Positions 1-10,899 of a stretch of DNA of 64,000 nucleotides are shown here, piece after piece. This DNA is from Spisula solida (taxonomy: Eukaryota > Mollusca > Bivalvia > Venerida > Mactridae). The stretch spans positions 6,448,001-6,512,000 of the forward strand of contig OX365948.1 of assembly GCA_947247005.1 (NCBI GenBank), in the 5' to 3' direction. The notes beneath the pieces were generated by a model. It searched no databases and was not told where the DNA came from. It was given only the letters and a program-made list of their open reading frames with translations. Both the position numbers and the translations under genes were made by a program. The stretch's first letter is position 1, and every line of letters begins with the position of its first letter.

Positions 1-903
1 TACATCTAAAGGTGTAAAGAAATTTCGTTCCGGTCAGAAAGTATTGCGTATTTTTATTTTTAACAAGCGAAATATTACGAAATTTGGAACGGAGGTACAG
101 TACTAAATTTAGGAACTGTGGATTATGTTCGCTTGGATTCCGTTCTGATGGGAACCGTTTCCATGGATTTATAGAATGCGGAAGTAAGCTTACGTTAACG
201 TAACGCCGACTGACATTTTAAACATGAGTCGACAAACAGAAATAGCTGCAAAAATGAAACATAGCCACATTTAAGCATTTTAGACATTCATAATATGAAT
301 AAACAAAAGGTTATGCTTAAAGTTTTTGATTGCTAAAAGAAGGGTACTTGTATAATTGGAGCACAACCGTTGAATTTGAAAGTACATGGTATCGATTTTG
401 TCGAACGTGACGTGACGTAAACGTCATGTGAAATTTAGAGTATGGTACAGTAAATGACAGACTCTGTGAAATATAACAACAGAAAATTACAGGAATAAAT
501 TCTACGACCATCAAAAGGCATTGACAAAGACATGTCTCATTTTGAAGTAAATAGTACATTGTAACTTAATACTCGTAACTCCAAAAGTAAAGAAACGTCC
601 GAATAGTCAAAAACGCGTCATTTTGAAAAAAACGTATATAGGATAACAAAATGCATTTATTGGCAAAACGAAAACTCTTACAGCCTCAGAACAATGATGA
701 TGTTTGGTTCGTATCAGGTTAAATATTAGTTTAGGTCATTACCTGCTTAAAACATACCAAAACGATACAGTGAGGGGATAACATAGGGATTATTTCGAAC
801 ATTACCCGGCCACAATATTGATATTTCTTAAACAGTAAGATAGGAAAGATAGAAGAATAGACACGGACAAATAGTTGCAGTTAAAGTAAAAAGAAATGAA
901 GTT
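1..903. other. AT-rich stretch without recognisable feature
   Basis: No exon with conserved protein similarity, RNA gene or clear repeat was recognised on either strand. Confidence 0.5.
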
Positions 904-1356
904 ATAGAAAAAGTTATGTAAAGTTACTTTCGACCATCAAGACAAGACCAAGCCAGCTTCCGTGGCGGTACCAGGGTACAAGACCCCGCTGGCATAGCTC
1001 GAGCCTATCTTTGTAATTGTGCAGGAGGGTCCCTTAAGAAGGTCATGTTGGCTAGCTCATTCTTGAAGGATGCCAAGGAATGAGCCTCAGCAATAGATGC
1101 TGGTACTAGTAGCTTGTTCCACAGAGGTATGGATCTGGGGAAGAAGCTGTACTTGAGGGTGTCTGTTGATGTAGAGTTTGGCAGGAATCTCGGGTGTCGT
1201 GTGTGAATCTTGGTCGACTTTTGGTTGTTGTGAGGTATGGGTTAGAATCTATCTCTACGAGGTTCTTGACTATTTTGTAGAGCATAGTCAGCTGTAGCTT
1301 TTGGCGTCGTGACTTCAGAGATTCCCATTTCAGGTCAGATAACATATCTGAAACAC
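904..1356 (-). pseudogene. Decayed non-LTR retrotransposon fragment (C-terminal end of RT ORF2)
   Basis: The minus strand encodes SVSDMLSDLKWESLKSRRQK then LQLTMLYKIVKNLVEID, and after a frameshift a segment like LWNKLLVPASIAEAHSLASF. This is the typical tail of jockey/CR1/RTE-like reverse transcriptase ORFs, in which DLKWESL-RR is followed by an RDWN-LP region. Frame breaks show it is dead. It is 5'-truncated at the (CAA)n tract on its own strand. Confidence 0.75.
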
Positions 1357-1581
<225 letters not shown>

Positions 1582-1672
1582 ATCGACTTGTGGAGAAGCG
1601 TGCTGCTCTTCCTTTGTGTATAAGGTTCTTGTGATGGGGATTTCAAATGGTGCAGCAGTATTATGTTGGAAC

Positions 1673-1775
1673 TTCAGTTTGGTCAACATGACCTGTTCCG
1701 ATTTTCATGAAAATCAGCTGATAAGAAGCGCATTGTGATGAAGATTTCTAATGACGCCTGAGTCTTATAAGGTCG
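1673..1775 (+). repeat. Dispersed repeat copy A, matching 24455-24556 in opposite orientation
   Basis: The segment starting TTCAGTTTGGTCAACATGAC, with internal TGAAAAT and ATAAGAAGCGC, matches the reverse complement of 24455-24556 with scattered differences. Both copies keep the order of blocks (GGTCAACATGACC, TGAAAATnnGCT, ATAAGAAGCGC, GATTTC). The family is unknown. Confidence 0.6.
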
Positions 1776-2671
1776 TAGGTCGCACTTACTATCTTCACAT
1801 TCCAAGCCAGCGATGTATACGGTCCCTGTTACTGCACATTGGACAGCTGTTTAGTATAAACAAGATCTTGTTTTGCGGAACGATGCACATTAACTACCAG
1901 TATAAGAACAAAAATATTACTAGTATTGGAATTTTAATTAAAGATAGTATTCGGTTGTATGAAAAGAAACACATTAATAAAGCAGTTGTAGGAGTAAAGT
2001 CAATGTGGACATCACGCTTTGCATCTGCAACATTTACTTAGTTTACTACTACAAAATAAATGTCACATCCGTGAACATATTTATTAACAAAATTACAATC
2101 AGAAGACAACATCTGTCATTCCACAATCGATAAATATTATACTTAAATTACAAATTGTCATAAATTATATTCATACTGTGTATGTGCGACATCTGTTCAT
2201 CATATTTCTGATGTACTACTCTACGCGCCACTCCAATCAATACGAGTAAATGCTAATATTAGACTTGATAATTTGTTATTTATTAATCGTTTTCTGTTTG
2301 TAATTATCTTAATTGGCTGATGAAACAAATTTATTCATACGAGCTCTAACATAATACTTGTGAGAATAATTGACATTTAGAGTAGAAGTGCTATGACATT
2401 TTGAGTAAGGGTATATAACTGTTTTATCATAATGTGTTACAATCATTGTGAGGGTAGATAGATAGATTATCTCAACAATATAATGTACATGCAAAAGCGG
2501 TGCTGGACCACGATATGCACAGTGCAATTGTATACAATTTCGTTAGTGTTTCATAAATCGTTGATAGTACTGTACGTGTATTTTTTCTAATATATTTGTA
2601 TCTACATTCATACGGAATATTTTTAATAATTGCGACAATTTCATTGAGAAAATCGACTTAAAGATACGCTA
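1776..2671. other. AT-rich stretch upstream of the membrane-protein gene
   Basis: Short open frames here show no recognisable protein features. The promoter of the gene starting at 2672 should lie here, but no convincing TATA or initiator can be chosen. Confidence 0.4.
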
Positions 2672-3235
2672 ATGAATTTATTAAACAATATGACAACTTT
2701 TGAATATACTGCAGATATTTCGCGTACACTGACCCCTATTCAAGATATTGCGCCCAACACGACAACACTAGGACACTATGACAGAGACAGCGATGATAAG
2801 GGAGCGATGCTGTTTGTTGTGATAACTTTGGTTACATACAGTGTTGGAATCACGGCATTTATTGCAGGTCATATTTACAGAAGAAATGAGAACAAAGTCA
2901 TGGACATGCAGATATCTGAGTTTTTATCGTCATCCTTTCTGACAAAACTCGAACAAATGAAAAATTTGGAACGCATAAAACAAACGTCAGCACAGTGCCA
3001 AAAGTTCTTAAATGATGACCAACCTACGAATAACGATCCAGACAGTTGTGGAAGCTCAACTACTACGGTACAAACCTGTCGTAGTTTCGATGAACGAACT
3101 TTGAAATTTGCAGAAGAAACTCCGGAATGCTATAGTGAAATGCAGAGGAAACTCCGGAATGTTATTGTGAAATTTGCAGAGGAAACTCCGGAATGCTATA
3201 GTGAAATTCGTAGAGGAAACTCTGGAATGCTATAG
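2672..3235 (+). CDS. Small single-pass membrane protein, family not recognised
   Basis: 187 codons with ATG at 2672 and an in-frame TGA 27 bases upstream. Residues 1-44 form a polar N-terminus with two N-glycosylation sequons (N6-M-T, N29-T-T). Residues 45-68 are a single hydrophobic segment (AMLFVVITLVTYSVGITAFI, then AGHI) followed by YRR, suggesting N-outside/C-inside topology. The cytosolic part is charged (EFLSSSFLTKLEQMKNLERI). The layout resembles KCNE-type potassium-channel accessory subunits, but no motif proves it. From about residue 146 the reading frame enters a 34-bp minisatellite (KFAEETPECYSE units) and stops there, so the C-terminus depends on repeat number. It could also be one exon of a larger gene. 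Confidence 0.5.
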   Translation: MNLLNNMTTFEYTADISRTLTPIQDIAPNTTTLGHYDRDSDDKGAMLFVVITLVTYSVGITAFIAGHIYRRNENKVMDMQISEFLSSSFLTKLEQMKNLERIKQTSAQCQKFLNDDQPTNNDPDSCGSSTTTVQTCRSFDERTLKFAEETPECYSEMQRKLRNVIVKFAEETPECYSEIRRGNSGML

Positions 3236-3537
3236 TGAAATTTGCAGAGGAAACTCCGGAATGCTATAGTGAAATTTGCAGAGGAATTTCCGGAATGCTA
3301 TTGTGAAATTTGCCGAGGAAACTCCGGAATGCTATTATGAAATTTGCAGGGGAAACTCTGGAATGCTATTGTGAAATTTGCAGAGGAAACTCCGGAATGC
3401 TATTGTGAAATTTGCAGAGGAAACTCCGGAATGCTATTGTGAAATTTGCAGAGGAAACTCCGGAATGCTATTGTGAAATTTGCAGAGGAAACTCCGGAAT
3501 GCTATTGTGAAATTTGCAGAGGAAACTCCGGAATGTC
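3109..3537 (+). repeat. 34-bp minisatellite, about 12 copies, overlapping a coding C-terminus
   Basis: The unit contains GAGGAAACTCCGGAATGC followed by TATTGTGAAATTTGCA, period 34 bases (for example starts at 3361 and 3395). Early copies carry small deletions and substitutions; later copies are nearly identical, so the array grew at its distal side. Because 34 is not a multiple of three, each added unit changes the downstream frame. Confidence 0.9.
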
Positions 3538-3988
3538 GCAGACAAGGACATCGGTACCGATGGTTTGACGGATGGTTAACTCTTTGAGGACAACACGTGC
3601 GGTTACAGAACCGTAATAACTTGTGTACGTGAAGTCATGAGCATGTGCACTTAATAATAAACGTGAAACAACATTCGACTGAAACAGATGGAAGACATTC
3701 TTCCTACTGCAAAGCTTGGACCTTATCCCTGTGTAATTTGACGTTCACAAATTACAAGTGGGTTGAAGGGCACTTTCAATTTGAAACTATTGACGTGGTC
3801 CAAAGTGCACTTAAAACTGAACATAGTTTTCAGGCAAAGTGTTTTGATTATGTACAGTTGATGTCGCTATGCAATTTGTATGCACATGTTCTTCTTAGCA
3901 TTTATCATTCATTACCTTGCTGTTGTTTTCCGAGTCTTTGTATTTTTCAGTATTATCAAGCCAAAGGTATGAATATTAATATACTTGT

Positions 3989-5453
3989 GATGAAAGGGGG
4001 GGGGGATAGAGCAGCAATGAGATAAGAGGTCACTTCCAGTCTAGGGGTCATAGGCTTGAGCCTGATTTGTTTACATACTTGAACTGATAAGAGGTCACTT
4101 CCTGTCCAGGGGTCATAGACTTGAGCCTGATTTGTTTACATAACACTTGAACTGATAAGAGGTCACTTCCTGTTTAGGATCTCGAGCTAAAGCCCCACCA
4201 CCACCTCGGTATTTTTCCATACCAGAAATAGGTAGGAACGGGTCTGAACTGGATCTTTTGGTGAAGACTGTATTTTTCCGTGGAACAAGACTAGCTAGTA
4301 CCGGTAGCAAGTACTTGAGAGTAAAATTGTTGAATCTTGTTCCAAATCATATTTATCGCAAGTGTGACAGAGACGATTAAATGTCTGTATAAACATTGTG
4401 GTCAGTTAAAAGAATTACTTGGTTTATTTGATGTTTGTCATTGATAGCCAAATGATGACAAAATATTTAAAACACTTGACACTCTTGCTTCAACACATCT
4501 GCATTTTAGCGCTACTATTCGAAAAAATATGAGAACTATTTTTTTTCGGTGGCATTGCAGAAACTTCAATCATGGCTATATTTCAATAACCAAATGCATA
4601 TTATTGGATTGTTACTTTACCCTTAGCCTGCCCGGCTATGTAATCAACCATGTTAGATAACTCTTGATTGATTTTACTTGAGTTATGCCTTGAAATGTAA
4701 CATATCCGCTTAAGACATCACTGCGCAGTGCGATTTATGTAGAGTTAATGTTAAGGACGATCCGACATGTAGGTGAGGCAATCCTTGTGAAGACACAAGC
4801 CATTTTTTTTAATGTTGTTTGTATGATGGACAAAGGTTCTTTATTATGAGACAATTGACAATGTAAGAAATATCAATTGATTTACTATTATGCGGAACTG
4901 AATCACTATCCCCCAAGGAAAACATATACTAGTACATGTTTATCTTTCCAATGTATATCGCTACATGAAGAGTTCGAATCGGCTTTACTAATTATCTTGT
5001 CTTTTCTAACACACATGATTGTCTTTGTCCACAACCCAGTTTAAATACCATCATTATTCAATGGAACTGGTTAATAACTATATTATGATTTTAATTGGAT
5101 TTTTGCGCCTTTTTACTTAGTCTTTGCTCGGTAAAAGTTTTGCATGTAAGATACTATGAAAGTAATATTTGAATGAGGAATCTCTCATCACTAGACAATA
5201 TGCTAAAACGGGTTAATGATGTTGTCCGTCCCTCCTCTGTAGGAGTATTTACAGTGAGTGAACGAGGAATCCCTCCTCCTTAGACAATAATGTTAAAATG
5301 GGTTAATGAGGTGGTCCCTCCTCCCTTGGAGGAGTTATAACAAGTGGATGAGGACCGCTTCCATTTGGCATAAGTGTTGTTTTCTTCTGTGGAAACGACA
5401 TATTATTGAACAGGAATATTCTGTTATGAGTCTCTCATACTAGTTATTTTATT
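3989..5453 (+). repeat. Left terminal inverted repeat of the 6.9-kb element
   Basis: It matches the reverse complement of 9414-10891 along its length. The match ends inward at ACTAGTTATTTTATT, where the left side passes into a GA-rich minisatellite. Confidence 0.88.
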
Positions 5454-5838
5454 GAGGGGGTGAAGGTATTATGAGGGGGAGCAATGAGGCGGGGGAGGAG
5501 GGGATGAAGGAATTACGAGGGGGAACAATGAGGCGGGGGAGGAGGGGATGAAGTGATTATGAGGGGGGCAATGAGGCGGTGGAGGAGGGGAAGGGGATGA
5601 AGTGATTATGAGGGGAAGGAGCAATGAGGTTGGGGTGGAGGGGATGAAGGGATTAGGAGGGGGCAATGAGGCAGGGGGAGGGGGATTAGGAGGGGAGGGG
5701 ATGAAGGGATTAGAAGAGGGAGGAGCAAGGAGGAGGGGATGAAGGGTTTAGGAGGGGAGGAGCAATGAGGCGGGGGTTGAGGGGATGAATTGATTAGGAG
5801 GGAGAGCAATGAGGCGGAGGAGGAGGAGGAGGAGGGGA
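5454..5838 (+). repeat. GA-rich minisatellite, units like GGGGATGAAGGGATTAGGAG
   Basis: Irregular units of roughly 35-55 bases built from GAGGGG, GATGAAG, ATTA-GAGG and GCAATGAGGCGG blocks. It ends seven bases before the TATA box of the zinc-finger gene. The other arm of the element keeps only about 50 bases of it, in inverse orientation. Confidence 0.85.
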
Positions 5839-5844
5839 GCAGAC

Positions 5845-5851
5845 TATAAAA
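5845..5851 (+). promoter_or_regulatory. TATA box of the zinc-finger gene
   Basis: TATAAAA lies 45 bases upstream of the start codon at 5896, which would give a 5' UTR of only about 20 bases. The strong TATA and good start context (CACCATGG) argue for a compact, self-contained transcription unit. Confidence 0.6.
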
Positions 5852-5895
5852 TCGGATGCACTCTAAATGTTTTTGTCATTTTAAAACTTGTCACC

Positions 5896-6384
5896 ATGGT
5901 TCACACATGCCCTTACTGCAATAGAGAATTTGGAAGAAAAGATAATCTAAAAAGACATTTACAACATACACATAACGACAGTATGTCTGAAAATGGTTCA
6001 AAGAATGGAAATTCGTCAGATGAAGCAACTGACTACAGTAAATCATGGACTATTTTCGATCGATATAGAAATAGCTTAAAGGATGCTGATGGTGATAATA
6101 CTGATGATGATGTGGAGGAGGAGGAGAAAGTTGAGGGTGGTGATGAGGACTCTGGTTATGAAACAGATAGTGACACCAAAACCCCAAAAGACTCCGTTGT
6201 TAATCATAAACACAAGAACTATATTGACATATGGAAATACTTCATAGATCTTGCTTACGATGAAGGTGATGAAATGCATATCCAACTATTTGTCCCATTT
6301 GAATTCGCACATGTGACAATTTTTTTACCATTGGAAGGCATGGGGGCTCCACGTAAAGTTGTCCATATGATAATAACTATTTGA
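5896..6384 (+). CDS. C2H2 zinc-finger protein with acidic linker (first part)
   Basis: 162 codons from the ATG at 5896 in an excellent start context. Residues 5-26 form one C2H2 finger (CPYCNREFGRKDNLKRHLQH then TH), with Cys, Cys, His, His and the hydrophobic positions intact. Then come a Ser/Asn/Asp-rich linker, an acidic block (DDDVEEEEKVEGGDEDSGYE) and a more ordered segment (YIDIWKYFIDLAYDEGDE). The last part to the stop at 6384 may be intron read-through; a second conserved segment on the same strand (7211-7612) looks like the continuation. Similar one-finger proteins with a later AKRLREED motif are, as I recall, common unnamed proteins in aquatic invertebrates. The function is unknown; DNA or RNA binding is only an inference from the finger. 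Confidence 0.65.
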   Translation: MVHTCPYCNREFGRKDNLKRHLQHTHNDSMSENGSKNGNSSDEATDYSKSWTIFDRYRNSLKDADGDNTDDDVEEEEKVEGGDEDSGYETDSDTKTPKDSVVNHKHKNYIDIWKYFIDLAYDEGDEMHIQLFVPFEFAHVTIFLPLEGMGAPRKVVHMIITI

Positions 6385-7210
6385 GATATTTCTTATGTGC
6401 AAACATATTTTGTAGTTTGATATGTCTACAATATAATGCACTAAATTTCATAGTTGTATCTTTATGGGATCAACCCCCTTTTTAAAGGTTTTTAACATGA
6501 CTATCACTCACATTGAACAAAGAAGGAAATGAACGGATTTGATATCAAACTTGGTTACTTTCTTGTCCGTAGTTCTTTTGTTTCCCGGGGAATATATTTT
6601 GTGCAAACTTGATTCATAGTTTAATTTCTTCCCGTCAGATTGGTGTTTTGATATCAGAAATGTGATAATTAGATCTGCCCCCTTTTTACGGTTTTTTAAA
6701 ACAGGTATCATTTTTTTTTTAGTAAAAAAGTAATACACATATTTAATTTGCGCATTGTTAATTGTTTTATGACGCGCCCCGTTGCGATTGTCACAGCATG
6801 TGGGGTAATAAAAGTGGTACATTCGCGTGAAGGGTTATAACCGCTATATTTCTATAACCGCTATATTTCCTGTATGCATACTTTATTATGATTTTAGAGA
6901 TTTGAAACTTTGACTTTATTGCCGATTTGGAAAGTAATACATGCATTAAAATAATTAAAAGTGAAATGTCATAAGCTCATGCATAATTTAAAATTATAAT
7001 AATCGAACAGGTGAGACATAAAAATGAAGAATCATGTCATTCCTATGACACTTGTTAAATAAACTGGTTAATTGACACGTTGTACCACCTAATTGAATAT
7101 ATACGAATTGTAAAATGAAAATTAAACGTCAAAAAAGGTGAGAAAAAATCCGTATACTTTTAGAGGCATGAATTCAGATGTTGAAATGAATGTTTTACAC
7201 TAAGGCAGAT
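6385..7210 (+). other. Probable intron or decayed region between the two zinc-finger gene parts
   Basis: AT-rich with no conserved reading frame. I could not find a donor whose phase fits the TTATAG acceptor at 7225-7230 without doubt, so the intron borders are open. Confidence 0.35.
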
Positions 7211-7612
7211 TAAATACATGTGCATTATAGCTTTAATGAAAAGGCTAAGGAATGTCGCAAAAACGATTCAGACAGCACTCCTGGAGAAATTCGAGACAAA
7301 ACGTTTGAGAACATGAAAAACTTATATAATAAACAACTCAGACAATGTTATATTGATTTCATCCAAAAAATGAATGCACTTCGTAGAAATCCGATACATC
7401 AAAAAATTATGGGAACTGCAAAGCGACTGAGGGAAGAAGACCAATTCTCCAAAGATGAAGCGATTAAGTACGCTGTAAAAAAAGAGGAAATATCTCATGG
7501 AGAGTGTGATGGACCAATACCCATTGCCTGAACTTGAGGACATGGAGGAGGGTAGTGAAGAAGACGACAGTACGAGTAGCTCCGAAGAAGACGGGAATAA
7601 CAAATACGAATA
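7211..7612 (+). pseudogene. Second conserved part of the zinc-finger gene, with a 1-base frameshift at an A7 run
   Basis: After a possible acceptor (TTATAG at 7225-7230) the plus strand encodes FNEKAKECRKNDSDS and then, in order, CYIDFIQKMNALRRNPIHQK, TAKRLREEDQFSKDEAIKYA and VKK, closing at TGA 7529-7531. Immediately after the seven-A run at 7477-7483, the next frame stays open through an acidic tail (PLPELEDMEEGSEEDDSTSS) to TAA at 7610-7612. Acidic, Ser-rich composition and good continuity suggest the second frame is the true end, so one base has been gained or the frame shifts. There is no start codon of its own. It could be a broken copy, a sequencing error or a separate gene. Confidence 0.5.
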
Positions 7613-7747
7613 ATACTATACTGATAATGCTGATAACTGTCGTATTACTCATTCATGGAAGCTATACATTGTACATATGATATATCTGTCAAGATAAGTG
7701 CGTGCTATGGTTGTGTTAAAATTAACAACGTAATGATGACTAGATTG

Positions 7748-7753
7748 AATAAA
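7748..7753 (+). terminator. Poly(A) signal AATAAA of the zinc-finger gene
   Basis: AATAAA lies 136 bases after the TAA at 7610-7612, followed by a T-rich stretch. It gives the TATA-ATG-ORF-AATAAA unit a complete outline of about 1.9 kb inside the element. Confidence 0.45.
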
Positions 7754-7993
7754 AAATGTGCTACATTTTATTTAGAACGTCGTGTGTAATCAATGTCAAC
7801 ACTTAAGCAAATGTAAACATTGCATGCTAAATATTAAATTGAAAATAAATATTTTCAAACATATTCATGAATTTGTTTTTATGTATGAAATATAAAATGA
7901 AATATAACAGACTGCTTGATATTCTGTCATATAAAATACTTTGGATAGTACGTGCTGCTGATTGGAACAAACTGGACGAAGTTTTAGCTCTTA

Positions 7994-8539
7994 GGCCGGT
8001 ATTCCATGTGTCCGCATACGGGCACGGATACCCTATCCCATGTATCCGCTAACTGACCTTATTTTTGAAAACGTTGTCCTACTATATTAGCAATGAGCTT
8101 AACGTCTTATGATGAGTATTAGTTTTGAAACACTTGAAACACAAAATTTTGTGTTGAACATAATTATGTTGTTGCTATGGACAAGTACAATTAATAGTAA
8201 ATAGTTACTTCTGGAACAAAATGATCAAGTTGCTTAAGTTAAGTTGTTGGGCCGATCTGGAGGATACAATTAACATGACCGCGCCGAATTATTTGTTACA
8301 TAAAGTCCTTTCAAAATACAGTATACTACAAATTAAGACCAAGTTTGCCATTCGTGTGCTATCCGTGAAATGTGTCCGCATACGTTAAAAATCGCTCACC
8401 GAGCGATCTTTTGCGGACACGTTATGCGGACGACGCATGCGGGCGCGAAACGCCGAGACATGGAATAGACCCGACAGCTTTCAATCATTTCGTTTTTGGC
8501 GGATGCGCAACCCGGACGTGGAGACATGGAATTCCGCCC
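7994..8539. mobile_element. Harbinger-like MITE nested in the 6.9-kb element
   Basis: The ends are GGCCGGTATTCCATGTGTCC and, as the complement of the right end, GGGCGGAATTCCATGTCTCC (three mismatches in 20). They are flanked on both sides by TTA (7991-7993 and 8540-8542). A 3-bp TTA duplication and GG-C termini fit the PIF/Harbinger superfamily. An internal hairpin lies around 8367-8424 (TGTCCGCA...TGCGGACA with loop-proximal ATCGCTC/GAGCGAT). No transposase is encoded. Confidence 0.7.
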
Positions 8540-8542
8540 TTA

Positions 8543-9200
8543 CTCTTTGTATTGTGCAACGCGGAATGAGACCATCATGACTGTGTGCTCATACTGTTGA
8601 CATATAATATTGCTGCGTGTCGTAGCCATGAAAATATAGTGAGGTATGGGTATGGAGCCGCTAAATACTGATTTTCACACAATATAAATATGAAAATAAT
8701 TCAATTACTTAATTCTGAGTGTCTCCAACAAAAGATTTACGATTTGATGACAAGCGACTTTTGTAGCTTCAGTCATAATAATTATAGACATGGACTAGTC
8801 GGATAGGTCATGGCTCAGGGTTCAAAATTGAACTATAGTCTATGATCAGTCTATACCCTCTTCTACACACAAACACACCCACACACGTCAGCATTCGCTA
8901 AACTTAATTGACCCCTCAATACAAACTTGTACCGCAATTAATCACTTAAAATGTCTTACAAATGTTTCAAGATGATGCCCTCAAACACTTCAAATTTGTT
9001 GAGCCTATTATCAGTTTATTATTAAACTACCCAGACTATTTATACAAGATATAAAGCTGCAATACAGCATTAACTGTAATAGCTGATCTGTCGGCTGTAC
9101 AGATTTTCTACATACTTGTACAATATGATTACAAGTGTAAACCTATGTATTTATATACAAATGTACTATAAAGTCGGAACCGGTTCTGACTAGTTTTTTT
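8543..9200. other. Non-coding interior of the 6.9-kb element
   Basis: AT-rich, no reading frame with recognisable protein features. It contains a short CA-rich tract near 8866-8888. Confidence 0.4.
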
Positions 9201-9225
9201 CTCTCAAGTACTTACTTCCGGTACT

Positions 9226-9278
9226 CCCCCCTCCTAATCCCTTCATCCCCTCCTCATTGCTCCTCCTCCCTCTTCCTC
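9226..9278 (-). repeat. Remnant of the GA-rich minisatellite on the right side
   Basis: It reads CTCCTAATCCCTTCATCCCC then TCCTCATTGCTCC, the complement of the left-arm array. It is preceded (9201-9225) by another copy of the CTCAAGTACTT...CCGGTACT word that also occurs deep in each TIR (about 10571-10594 and 4297-4320). Confidence 0.75.
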
Positions 9279-9413
9279 GGCTAAAACTTCAAAAGGGATC
9301 CAAAATACAAGTGCATGTATCAGTATGACATACTACATGTGGCTCGACCCCTTTATCCATGCATATGCTTTGTATAATGTATATAATTGTATATTATATT
9401 ATTATATTTGGGT

Positions 9414-10891
9414 AATAAAATAACTAGTATGAGAGACTCATAACAGAATATTCCTGTTCAATAATATGTCGTTTCCACAGAAGAAAACAAAACTTATGCC
9501 AGATTTTGCACACTGTCAATGGAAGCGGGTCCTCATCCACTTGTTATAACTTCTCCAAGGGAGGAGGGACCACCTCATTAACCCATTTTAACATTATTGT
9601 CTAAGGAGGAGGGATTCCTCGTTCACTCACTGTAAATACTCCTACGGAGGAGGGACGGACAACATCATTAACCCGTTTTAGCATATTGTCTAGTGATGAG
9701 AGATTCCTCATTCAAATATTACCTTCATAGTATCTTACATGCAAAACTTTTACCGAGCAAAGTCTAAGTAAAAAGGCGCAAAAATCCAATCAAAATCATA
9801 ATATAGTTATTGCACCAGTTCCATTGAATAATGATGGTATTTAAACTGGGTTGTGGACAAAGACAATCATGTGTGTTAGAAAAGACAAGATGATTAGAAA
9901 AGCCGATTCGAACTCTTCATGTAGCGATATACATTGGAAAGATAAACATGTACTAGTATATGTTTTCCTTGGGGGATAGTGATTCAGTTCCGCATAATAG
10001 TAAATCAATTGATATTTCTTACATTGTCAATTGTCTCATAATAAAGAACCTTTGTCCATCATACAAACAACATTAAAAAAGATGGCTTGTGTCTTCACAA
10101 GGATTGCCTCACCTACATGTCGGATCGTCCTTAACATTAACTCTACATAAATCGCACTGCGCAGTGATGTCTTAAGCGGATATGTTACATTTCAAGGCAT
10201 AACTCAAGTAAAATCAATCAAGAGTTATCTAACATGGTTGATTACATAGCCGGGCAGGCTAAGTGTAAAGTAACAATCCAATAATATGCATTTGGTTATT
10301 GAAATATAGCCATGATTGAAGTTTCAGCAATGCCACCGAAAAAAAATAGTTCTCATATTTTTTCGAATAGTAGCGCTAAAATGCAGATGTGTTGAAGCAA
10401 GAGTGTCAAGTGTTTTAAATATTTTGTCATCATTTGGCTATCAATGACAAACATCAAATAAACCAAGTACATGTAATTCTTTTAACTGACCACAATGTTT
10501 ATACAGACATTTAATCGTCTCTGTCACACTTGCGATAAATATGATTTGGAACAAGATTCAACAATTTTACTCTCAAGTACTTGCTACCGGTACTAGCTAG
10601 TCTTGTTCCACGGAAAAATACAGTCTTCACCAAAAGATCCAGTTCAGACCCGTTCCTACCTATTTCTGGTATGGAAAAATACCGAGGTGGTTGTGGGGCT
10701 TTAGCTCGAGACCCTAAACAGGAAGTGACCTCTTATCAGTTCAAGTGTTATGTAAACAAATCAGGCTCAAGTCTATGACCCCTGGACAGGAAGTGACCTC
10801 TTATCAGTTCAAGTATGTAAACAAATCAGGCTCAAGCCTATGACCCCTAGACAGGAAGTGACCTCTTTGCTGCTCTATCCCCCCTTTCATC
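9414..10891 (-). repeat. Right terminal inverted repeat of the 6.9-kb element
   Basis: The inverted counterpart of 3989-5453, with small indels. Its own inner border is followed by about 135 bases not present on the left, then by a short remnant (9226-9278) of the GA-rich minisatellite. Confidence 0.88.
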
Positions 10892-10899
10892 ATACTTGT

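Larger units (their letters stand above)
3989..10891. mobile_element. 6.9-kb element with 1.47-kb terminal inverted repeats carrying a C2H2 zinc-finger gene
   Basis: The segment 3989-5453 is repeated in inverted orientation at 9414-10891 with few differences. The outer ends read GATGAAAGGGGG and its complement. The flanks both show ATACTTGT (3981-3988 and 10892-10899), an 8-bp candidate target duplication; because of ambiguous end bases it could be counted as 6 to 8 bp. Each TIR carries two to three tandem copies of a subterminal repeat (AAGAGGTCACTTCCTGTC and GGGGTCATAG blocks). No transposase, integrase, DNA polymerase or capsid gene is visible, so it is non-autonomous or of an unknown type. 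Confidence 0.8.

Noticed and set aside
4113..4310. 65-codon frame present twice (also 10581-10778)
   Set aside because: It is simply the same stretch of the two inverted terminal repeats, with no protein features; duplication explains its recurrence.
3989..10891. Polinton/Maverick or adintovirus-like element
   Set aside because: The target duplication length could fit, but no polymerase, integrase, packaging ATPase, protease or capsid frame is present and the ends do not match the usual AG start.
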